The position numbers were made by a program, and so were the translations under genes. From Saturnia japonica (taxonomy: Eukaryota > Arthropoda > Insecta > Lepidoptera > Saturniidae): 64,000 bases of DNA. Positions 43,879 to 52,837 of this stretch are shown piece by piece (position 1 is the stretch's first letter; the number at the start of each line of letters is the position of its first letter). Below the pieces are notes generated by a model. The model did no database searches, was not told the DNA's origin, and saw only the letters and a program-made list of their open reading frames with translations. The stretch spans positions 4,774,001-4,838,000 of the forward strand of contig CM065304.1 in the NCBI GenBank assembly GCA_033032175.1. The letters are read 5' to 3'.

Positions 43879-44494
43879 TATCAACTTCAGTGTCATCTGA
43901 GGTCAATTTATGTCAGAAAATCCAACGAAGTATTGAAGATAGTTTTGCTGTACAATGGTCACATGAAGACTCAAAATGTACGAGACAACGGCAGAAATGT
44001 GAGGAAAGCAACTGACAATTATTAAGCAAGTCATTTTAGAAACTGATTACCAAAGGAAAGGTTGCTTTGCTTTATTTACATTTCTATCAACTTCAGTGTC
44101 ATCAGAGGTCAATTTATGTCAGAAAATCCAACGAAGTATTGAAGATAGTTTTGCTGTACAATGGTCACATGAAGACTCAAAATGTACGAGACAACGGCAG
44201 AAATGTGAGGAAAGCAACTGACAATTATTAAGCAAGTCATTTTAGAAACTGATTACCAAAGGAAAGGTTGCTTTGCTTTATTTACATTTCTATCAACTTC
44301 AGTGTCATCAGAGGTCAATTTATGTCAGAAAATCCAACGAAGTATTGAAGATAGTTTTGCTGTACAATGGTCACATGAAGACTCAAAATGTACGAGACAA
44401 CGGCAGAAATGTGAGGAAAGCAACTGACAATTTAAGCAAGTCATTTTAGAAACTGATTACCAAAGGAAAGGTTGCTTTGCTTTATTTACATTTT
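43879..44494 (+). repeat. 206-bp unit in three near-identical tandem copies
   Basis: Units begin TATCAACTTCAGTGTCATC at 43879, 44085 and 44291. The copies differ at only a few positions (CTGAGG or AGAGG in the first block; a 2-base loss in the third). Each has an open frame SVSSEVNLCQKIQRSIEDSF then AVQWSHEDSKC in step with the hAT transposase remnant upstream. A coding segment has therefore been amplified in place. 206 is not a multiple of 3, so the copies are in different frames. Confidence 0.95.
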
Positions 44495-44934
44495 AAAATG
44501 TGTAAGACTTAATATAAAATAAAAATATTAATAAACAATCAAGATTTATATTTAATGTACTTATTACAACATACATTTTGTTGAGAAATACATACAAAGT
44601 AAGAAGCCCGATTGTTGTAGACTACTATAGTAGCCAGATAGACGGCTGTACCGACTAGTCAGTGATTAGTCAGAACATCTCTAAAAGTAACTTATGTGAA
44701 ATGGTTAATTCTGTTAATCAAAAATATAATAAGTCTAAAAAATAAAAGCTTATACAAATAAGTAAATGAAAATGAATGCAAAACTAGAAAATGCGATATT
44801 TATTAATATTATTTAATTTGAAATACACATTTACTATTTTCATTAGTTATAACTATATCCTAATAAATCAAGTATGTTCTTAAATCTGATAAATTATAAT
44901 TATGTAGTAATTATTAAAAATCAAAATCAAAACA

Positions 44935-45530
44935 ATCTTTATTCAATTAAGGCCCTAAGAAGGCACTTATGAACATCAAAACATGACTGGCGGTTCAGAA
45001 TATATCCCAGACATTGCGAAGAACCGGCAAGAAACTCGATCGGGTGTTTTTTTCAACTGTACAAATGTTAATACAACAGGTACAATAATAACAACTTAGT
45101 GGATGCACAGAGAGGGAGTCACTTCCAGACATCACTATCATTCACATAATGATCCACCCTACAATAACCTTTTGACAGTAAAACTTGCTTGACATGGTCC
45201 TTAAACTTTTTGTCTGGCAAATCAGTAATGTACTTCGGAATCTTATTATAGAACCTAACACTATCACCTAAAAAACTTTTATTAGTCTTACTAAGTCTAA
45301 AACAGTATGACTAATTTATCTCTATTTCTAGTATTAACATTGTGCTGATATCTATGACAAAATGTAACTTGACTAAGTTTTTGCAAACATACATTAAGTT
45401 ATCAAGGATATATTGGGAGAGCAAAGTCAATATACCATATCCCTGAAATTTGTACTTTAGTGAAACGCGACATCTCATGCTATATATTGCTTGTATTGCC
45501 CACTTTTGTAATATGAATATCATATCTATA
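44935..45530 (-). pseudogene. LINE RT C-terminal region and 3' end (CR1/Zenon-like)
   Basis: Minus-strand frames give QKWAIQAIYSMRCRVSLKYK, a Y-G-I-L-T-L-L-S-Q-Y-I block, KTNKSFLGDSVRFYNKIPKY, LPDKKFKDHVKQVLLSKG and finally a tail with TRSSFLPVLRNVWDIF. These are the terminal blocks of lepidopteran CR1/Zenon-type ORF2. Only the last ~150 residues and the short 3' tail (ATTGAATAAAGATTGTTTTG on the minus strand) are present. Confidence 0.7.
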
Positions 45531-46199
45531 ACTCAATATTATGAAATATGTTAAGTATATGAAAAATATACTATATATTATGTACTAATTGTAATTATTA
45601 TTATAACATTTCTTATGCATTAATAATTGAATTTAAAGTATACTTTTTTATGGAAAATCAGTTAAATTATGAAGATAATTTACATCACATTCAATTTTTT
45701 AATGTAAATTATGATAAATGAAAATCAAAAAAATTATTCATTGTATCTTAATAATCAATTGTCCAGCCAATAACAATATAAACCCTTAATGCTACTTTCA
45801 GCACAAGTTCTTTTCCCCTTTTGATGCTATAAATACCAAGAAAAAAAAACTGAATATCAATGTAATTGTATATTCAAATTTGAGGCACATATACACATTT
45901 ATCACCAATAGGCTATATAACATTGACGCAACAACATTCTTTACAAAACTAAAAACATATAAAATATTTTTGTATTATGTTAGATTTATGCTTTTGTTTT
46001 TACAAAAAAACCATTTTAGAAAAGTCACCAACTTGGGATTTCTAGTAGTTTATGGTTATTATCAAAAATACCTGAGTACTACTATAATTATTTTGTCTTA
46101 TGCTCAATAATACAATAAGAATTAATCACAACCTTATAATTAAGAAATATTTCAGTGTTAATCAATTTGTCAAGTAATTAAAAGTCATATTAAATAGTT
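45531..46199. other. AT-rich non-coding DNA
   Basis: 3' flank of the gene at 46200-46997. Nothing specific is seen. Short AT-rich frames here are not supported. Confidence 0.5.
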
Positions 46200-46997
46200 T
46201 CATAGTTTTCCATAATAATTAATATCCATAATGTTTGCATACTGTGTATTGTATGAAGTTGGTTGCAGCAACTTTTCTTTAATCAAATCACATGGCGACT
46301 TTGTGTCGAAATCAAATCTGATTACTTTGTTTTGTTGTATCTTTACTTTGAGGTATGGTGCAGCAATTGGTCTTAACCTTGCAGTCAGTACTTTACCAAA
46401 AGGTGAACACTTAACCTTATTAACTTTCTGTTTTAAAACATATGAAATATCAGTCTGACAGGGTAATACAGGGGGTAGTTTATCATGTAGTGATTCCTCA
46501 TTTTCAGATAATTCACAAACCTCATCAAATTGTTTATTGTTTTCAAGCAATAAAGATTCAAATGAACTACTGCTACTAATTAATGCTTCAGTTGGTTTTG
46601 GTATCGCTACAGGCGTTTGAATTGCCGCCAATAAATCTATTACATACTCATCGTCTTTCTCTTCTTGGAGGGCCAGCTTATTCATTTCTTGTTCTAAACG
46701 TTGCCTCTCTTCTTGTTCTTTACGTTCTCTAGCTTTGACCATATTAGATATTTGGTCATCGAGAACCTTTTTTATTGGACTGTCCGAGACACAGTATTTC
46801 AGTAAGCAAAGTTTTTCTTCAGGTGAAATTACGCAAGTACCCGATAAAACGCTTTGTACATCATTCAAAGACGGTGTTGGTATAGATTTAGGTGGCGTGC
46901 CTTCTACAGTGGCCGAGTTTATATCTTCTACGTTGTATTTTGTTAAATGATTAGCTACTAAATCTAGTAACGACGTGTATGAACTGGCGTCACTCAT
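46200..46997 (-). CDS. Uncharacterised 265-aa protein, single intact exon
   Basis: An uninterrupted frame starts MSDASSYTSLLDLVANHLTK in the context CACAATGAGT and ends DINYYGKL. Residues ~85-115 (VKARERKEQEERQRLEQEMN) are a charged, probably helical coiled-coil segment. A serine-rich acidic stretch (ALISSSSSFESLLLE) follows. The C-terminal quarter is basic and ordered-looking (CSPFGKVLTARLRPIAAPYL, then IRFDFDTKSPCDLIKEKL). There is no signal peptide or membrane segment. I do not recognise the family. The F-D-F-D-T-x-S-P-x-D-L motif faintly recalls the HBS1/Ski7 linker, but I do not rely on it. It is the longest intact non-transposon frame here. It lies 9.2 kb from the transporter exon, on the opposite strand. 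It could be a real gene or an intact retrocopy. Confidence 0.75.
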   Translation of the reverse strand: MSDASSYTSLLDLVANHLTKYNVEDINSATVEGTPPKSIPTPSLNDVQSVLSGTCVISPEEKLCLLKYCVSDSPIKKVLDDQISNMVKARERKEQEERQRLEQEMNKLALQEEKDDEYVIDLLAAIQTPVAIPKPTEALISSSSSFESLLLENNKQFDEVCELSENEESLHDKLPPVLPCQTDISYVLKQKVNKVKCSPFGKVLTARLRPIAAPYLKVKIQQNKVIRFDFDTKSPCDLIKEKLLQPTSYNTQYANIMDINYYGKL

Positions 46998-48603
46998 TGT
47001 GGGTTTTATTATAGTCTGTCTATTTATTCAAAACTTGTAATAATATCATTATTTAACTTTTAACACCCGAATTTATAACAACAAATATATTATTGTACTT
47101 TAGTTTTCTTTATTAATAGTATTACGTTTGCCTCTTTGTTGTATTGTACTAATTTTGTAATTTTCTATAGGTAATAGACTACAGAGTATAGACTAAAACA
47201 TAGAGTTAAGTAATACATCAGGGACTAAGTCTAAAACTGAGTAAAACCAAGCAGCAGCGTGAAGGAATACTGTTTTTTGGAGATAGTACTAAAAAATTAC
47301 TAATTTCTACTACATCTAACACTCAATTGAAAATCTTTGTTTCAACCACACATTACTTAAATTTTAATAATTAAAACTCATCTTGACTACTGCAACCAAA
47401 ACAATTACCTAAGTATTTAAATAAGCTTTATTATCGTCATTTTCGATTTTTTTTTTATAAAAAAATTCCGTCATCTTCAGCTTTCACCATAAATAGATAT
47501 GAATGGTTGAAGAAAGGTTTAAGTATAAAGTTATAACACAACTGAAAAAAAAAACATTAAATATTTTGTAAACTTATTGAATTTCTTTGTTGTTGGTGTA
47601 TGAACATCCTATGTAAATCTGTTTTCTAAAATTACAGATGTGACACTCAAGTTGCACTCGAATTGCTGGACTTTCAAATAGCACTATATGTGAACGTCAT
47701 TATTAATAAATTAAATTAATCCGCGAGTTGATTGTAAATTTTAAAAATTAAAGTAACCTATTATGGGTCTAATATTTGTCTAAAGATAAAAAGCCTAAAA
47801 CAATACAATACTTGAAAATTTATATTTTTTGTCTGTGAGTCACGTGATTTGAAACGCAGTATAGAAAACGTGACGTCACCATTCAGGAAATATGAACGTT
47901 AGACTCTTGCGTAAGTGGTGAAAGTTGTCACTGTTATCATACAAAATTACATATAAAATGAATGATGACGTCACGCGACCATAATACAGCGTTTTTATGG
48001 CGTATTTTTTATTTAGATAAAAAAATATTTTAAAATTACTTTTAATTGTGTATTATTAAAAAAACATGTATTCATACGTATTATTTTCAACATATAAAGT
48101 GTTTAAAACAATTTTCCTACAGTTGTCTACTCTTGGATTGTGTAAGCAATAAAAATTTGTCATTAAATTAAAGTAAATGCATGTGAAGACCATGATAGTG
48201 TTGCTCGTATTTTATTTTAATTTTATGATGGAGTCACACATGTCCATTACGAAGAAAGTCAATTAAAAATGAAAACCATAATTACTTTCCCGAAAGTATT
48301 ATTGAATAACTAAAACCACGACGACGTATTCGATTATATTGTTAAAGTTCAAACCATAGGATCTGTTTTGCTTCAAATAACCACAATTTACGGTAAATCC
48401 CGATATGGATGTTAACTACCAGTATTGCCGTTCGCCAATTTATAATTAGGTATTTCTATCTAATTAAAATCGTCAAAATTCTACTTAAGTATTTTGACCT
48501 ACTAAAATTTCAAACAGATTGGCCTAAATCTACTAAAACAGTAGAAAATTACTTAAAAGTGGTCACGCTGCCATGCAGATCAAGTGTGAAGCCTCGCTTA
48601 CGC
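46998..48603. other. Upstream region and unassigned repeats
   Basis: 5' flank of the gene above. No clear TATA box. Around 47860-47990 two GTGACGTCAC/GATGACGTCACGCG boxes lie ~95 bases apart, resembling CRE-like palindromes, although they may belong to a dispersed repeat. 48410-48600 shows no supported coding. Confidence 0.4.
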
Positions 48604-49139
48604 TAGGGATGTGCGATATTAAAGCAAAAAAATTTACAAACATCAATAGACGACGTTTTGATACTATCCAAATGAACGAGCTTTTGGGGTGCCACTTCGG
48701 ATCCTCGAACCCTATGGAGACATCAATGTTCGATGCTTTTTCCTAAAATATTTTAGAGTTGTCGAAATCCTTAGATCGATGTTTTCGATGTTTTGCTAGG
48801 TATGGTCGATGTTAGAGAAACATCGATGCTTTGGTGCTGGTCAAGTGGGTGAGCTTTTTAGGTACCATATCAGATCCCCGAACTCTTTTCTACAGCACAC
48901 AAATTTGCAAACATCAATTTTCGATGTTTTTGTTCCTAACATCATGTTTTGGTACCATCCAAGTGAGCGAACTTTTTTTGGGTGTCAAATCAGATGTTCG
49001 AACTCTATTATACAACAACACACATAATTTTTGAAACATCAATGTTCGATGTTTTTCTTCGTAGCATCGATGCTTCATTGTTTTAACATCGATATTTTCA
49101 ACCTCAACATCGATATTTCGATAATATTGAACATCCCTA
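48604..49139. mobile_element. hAT-like MITE with CATCGATG-rich interior
   Basis: Ends TAGGGATGTGCGATATT and, inverted, TAGGGATGTTCAATATT are hAT-type terminal repeats. The 8 bases outside (GCTTACGC left, GTTCACAC right) match at 5 positions and differ only by transitions. The interior consists of three degenerate units (about 48650, 48825, 48945) containing GAACGAGCTTTTGGGGT-like and AAACATCAATGTTCGATGTT-like blocks, with many CATCGATG palindromes. Confidence 0.75.
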
Positions 49140-49214
49140 GTTCACACTCAACTGAAAGCCCTTGGAATGAAAGAACTTACGAAAGCCTTTGATTGAATGT
49201 GCAAGGCTGTTATA

Positions 49215-50728
49215 AGGTATACCAGAATCTCATGGAAAATAGGGAAATTAAATTTTGTAGTAAGAAACACTAGGGTAATTGGAGTAAAACGTTTTGATAC
49301 TTTTAATTTTTTTATTAATATACCCTAATATCAATCATCAAAAACATTATTTGTACTACTCTCGCAAAAACAGCACTGTATTGACAGATGCAACTCAAAC
49401 TCCGTGCCAAAATGGAAATAGTTGTGCCAATCCAACAACAACAAAAAAACAAAAAATTGAATTTTGAACAATAAATAACAAATTATTCATTCCCGGTGCT
49501 TTTTTGACTGAATGTATATACTGTAATAGGGGTTGTTGATTTTCCATAGGACTTGAGTGATGGAGCAGACTATAAATCGAAAATGCATTGACTTGTTTAG
49601 ATAATTATATTACGATAATAATATGTAATTGTATTTTTTTTTTCATAAAAATAAAATAACTTTATTCCGAGCTGGAAAATGGTTCTAAATACTCCACTTG
49701 CATATCTTCTTCTTCATCTGAGGAAGATGATGAAGACACAGAGGTATTTATAATAAATCGCTCCTCTTGCTTTTCTATTAACCTATCTTGATTAATGAAA
49801 TCATTTTCATGTTTTATTACATGCTCGCAACATTTTTGCCATTCATCTGCACCAATTTGTGAGAAAGCTTCCTCTGTTAATGACTTGATATCACTTGCAG
49901 GCCTATTAATATTCTTCTCGGCAACTTTCTGCTTCATTATACCCCATATCATTTCTATGGGATTTAGAGTGCAATGGTAAGGTGGAAGCCTTAACACTTC
50001 ATGACCGTGCGATTTAAAAATTTCATCAATCTCATATATGGGTGGAGATTTGTTTTGTTGCACTGCTTCAAGTAATTGGCACTTACGCCAACGATCTTCA
50101 TAATCAATATTATTTTTAAGCAGCCATTCTTTAATATCAGCTATACGGTCGGCTTCAGAATATGCGTGTAAAAAAGCATAAGTTATAAAATTTAGCAACA
50201 TTAAACTATAGCAAGTAAAATAAGTAGATACATATATGTGTTACCTCAATGATTCTCTGCCTCCATTGAAATCAATATCTTCCCGAAGAGTTTGTAACAA
50301 TTTCCTCACGGTTGGAATTTCTTTCCGTTCAGTATAAAATTCCTTTATTTTATTTCTGATCACTTCTAAATCAAAACTGTCCAGATTATTTTTTTTCTTT
50401 CCTCCTTTCCTCTTTTTACCAGGCGTACAGAACACACCTACGTTTACTCTTTGAATGTTTGAACTCTCTTTAAAATCGAAGATTCTGATTGGCCTCCATC
50501 TTCTTCTGTACAAATCCTTTGATATACATTGTAAACAACATTCCTTGCTTGTGATCGAATTGGTTTTTTCGACATTTTCACGAAAACTGTAACTTATAAA
50601 GAAAAAAACAAAACTTCTCTGCAGCGGTTGACTCAACTCGAATTTAATTTGATAGATGACAATTGATAATTGCCATATGAAAATCACAATTTTTTTTTTT
50701 TTTCGTTCCATGAGATTCTGGTACGCCA
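49215..50728 (-). mobile_element. Tc1/mariner-superfamily element, internally deleted
   Basis: Terminal repeats AGGTATACCAGAATCTCATG and, inverted, TGGCGTACCAGAATCTCATG continue with GAA on both sides. TA lies just outside each (49213-49214 and 50729-50730). The 1514-bp element holds two minus-strand frames belonging to the two ends of one transposase. Confidence 0.85.
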
Positions 50729-50729
50729 T
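49662..50729 (-). pseudogene. DDE transposase, central part missing
   Basis: The N-terminal frame (50729-50241) has SNIQRVNVGVFCTPGKKRKG then FDLEVIRNKIKEFYTERKEI and PTVRKLLQTLREDIDFNGGR, a helix-turn-helix-like region. The C-terminal frame (50201-49662) has IKEWLLKNNIDYEDRWRKCQ, GHEVLRLPPYHCTLNPIEMI with WGIMKQKVAEKN (the last catalytic Glu in N-P-I-E), then VIKHENDFI and an acidic serine tail. The first two catalytic aspartates are absent, so an internal deletion removed the core. L-P-P-Y-H-C-x-L-N-P-I-E is typical of a Tc1/mariner-related insect group. Confidence 0.85.
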
Positions 50730-50739
50730 AAATAAGTTG

Positions 50740-51840
50740 TAATTTTAATTAAATTCTTGACAAGCTGAATTTAAAATAGTTGACGCAATAAAGTTTTGCT
50801 TATTTTACGTCCACTAATATCTGAATGACCGAGCTGTACTCGGTGTGTTATTAGCAAAAAAGAACATACCTATCTAGGTAAACTTGGAATGTAAAACATT
50901 ATCTAAATGCAAAGTTTCGTCGAATTTGTTGGAGCCGTTTCCGAGAAACCCATCATTTTTAATAAATGTCTCCTACTAATATAATAAATGTGAATGTGTG
51001 TATATTTGGATGTTTAGATGTTTGGATGTTTGTTACTCAATCACACGAAAACAGCTGATCGGATTGGAATGAAATTTAACAGACAGATAGTCTATAACCT
51101 GAAATAACACATAGGGTACTTTTTAACCCGATAAAAGTCATATAAATAACCAGTATTATCCTACAAATGTAAAAAATGTGAAAGTTTGTATGTTTGTTAC
51201 TCAATCACTCAAAAACTACTTAACAGTTTTGGATGAAATTTAGCACATAGATAGTCTATAACCTAGATTAATACATAGGATACTTTTTATCTCGTTAACA
51301 GTAATAGCTTAAACCAGTGTTATCCTACAAATATAATAAATGGAAAGTTGGTATATTTGTAATTCAGTCATGCGAAAACGGCTTAACGTATTTGAATGAA
51401 ATTTAGCATAAACACAGTTTATGACCTGGAATAATATACAGGGTATTTTTTATCGCGGTAGAAGTCATAGTTTATCAGTGTTCTCCTAAAAATATAATAA
51501 ATAGAAAGTTTGTGTGTTTCTTACTCAATCACGCAAAAAAACGGTGGATTTTCTTTTGTTTTATCGTGTTCCGAGATCAATCTGTGTATATCGAATAATA
51601 CGCAGATGAAGTTGCGGGAACCAGCTACTGTGGAATAATAGATATTTTAATTGATTACTCAGTGAATATTCATAGGTACTAATATTATAAAGCTGAAGAG
51701 TTTATTTGTTTTGTTTATTTGGTTGAACGCGCTAATCTCAGGAACTACTGGGTCAAATAGAAAAAATTTTTAGTGTTGGATAGCCCATTTATCGAGGAAG
51801 GCATATAACATCACTTATATTGTTTTAACATAGTTTCACC
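50740..51840. repeat. LINE tail, ~157-bp tandem array and flanking repeat
   Basis: 50800-50960 (GACCGAGCTGTACTCGGTGT to GAGCCGTTTCCGAGAAACCC) resembles a LINE 3' tail. 50986-51500 is a tandem array of four diverged units marked by GTTTGTTACTCAATCA, GATGAAATTTAGCACATAGA, TAGTCTATAACCTAG and CCTACAAATATAATAAATGG. The array is followed by GTGTTCCGAGATCAATCTGT and GGAACCAGCTACTGTGGAAT, then CTAATCTCAGGAACTACTGG. The same sequence of parts recurs at 62336-63300. Confidence 0.75.
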
Positions 51841-52320
51841 ACTATACTCATGCCATTTTAGCGTTTTTAGTGCTAGATCTAGCGGATTTTGGGTGTGTTT
51901 ATCGACATTTTCTTTCGATCTAACGACTTAAAAAATTAGCGACTTTTAGCGACTATTTGAATAAAGAATAAAAAAAATCTTGGTACAAATTTAAATGTGG
52001 TTACTGTCAACAATATGAATTGGTATTATTCTATCGGGAATTCTCCTACAAGAATGACGTTCAATCTTGGGGTTCATTCGGTCGGGGAACTCTATGAAAC
52101 GATACATCAGATAAAGCTTTTTCTTTCTCTTTCATTCATTCAGCATCACCGCTAAGAGAAAGAGAAAATCAGTTTCTATCACAAAACATTTGTACTCCTA
52201 GTGGGTATCTATGTAACGTTTTCGTAAAACAAACCGGTTTTTAATAGTTCCTTTGTTTAATTGTCGCCATTGATATCAGAATCTATTTGTCGAAATGAAA
52301 ATCGTTTTTAATAATAAAAC
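51841..52320. other. Left flank of the interrupted hAT element
   Basis: AT-rich, with TTAGCGTTTTTAGTGCTAGA and AAAATTAGCGACTTTTAGCG. A loosely similar inverted TCTAGCGAATTTTTCATTG lies at 55930, so the hAT ends may be nearby, but I cannot define them. Confidence 0.4.
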
Positions 52321-52837
52321 TTGTGCTCAAAGCATACACCAGAATGGGAACAGCAAGAAGAATTTACAATGTGGCTAAAACATGGTATTACTGATCTAAC
52401 CAAAGCCTTTTGTTCGTTTTGTTACATTGAAATATTCGCAAAATTACATGATTTAAGGAAACACGCCGACATAACAACAAACAAACAAAAATGTAAAGTG
52501 ATTTTAAAAAATCAGCAAATACATTTTATTCCACCTCTTAAAGCTAATAGATACACTGAGAAAGCTCAAAGTACGGTCGCTTGTTAAATAACAGAACACG
52601 GTTCAATTTCACAAATAGACCATCTGACGGAATTATGCAATGATCTGACGTGTGTTCAAAATCTTTCAACCTAAAAATACATAGAACAACGTGCGCTCAG
52701 ATTATCAACCACGTACTAGCTCCATAATTAAAAGAAAACCTTCTCAAAGATATTGGCAACCAAAAATATAGCCATATTCGGGATGACTCTACAAGTGTTA
52801 GTGTGACCAAATTCATGGGTGTAATCGTCAGTTATTT

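Larger units (their letters stand above)
41706..44683. mobile_element. hAT-Ac element carrying nested insertions
   Basis: Ends TAGAGTTGTGCCGGTTATGA and, inverted, TAGAGATGTTCTGACTAATC. Subterminal GCCGACTAGCCGATTAG and ACTAGTCGG repeats occur at both ends, a hAT-Ac habit. Outside lie AAAATAAC (41698-41705) and AAAGTAAC (44684-44691), an 8-bp target duplication with one change. Inside are two hairpin repeats, a Tigger element and the N-terminal part of a BED-finger transposase with a triplicated segment. Confidence 0.75.

Noticed and set aside
46200..46997. Naming the 265-aa frame as an HBS1/Ski7 protein
   Set aside because: Only a short F-D-x-D-T-x-S-P-x-D-L resemblance from memory. There is no GTPase domain and no wider match, so it is left unnamed.
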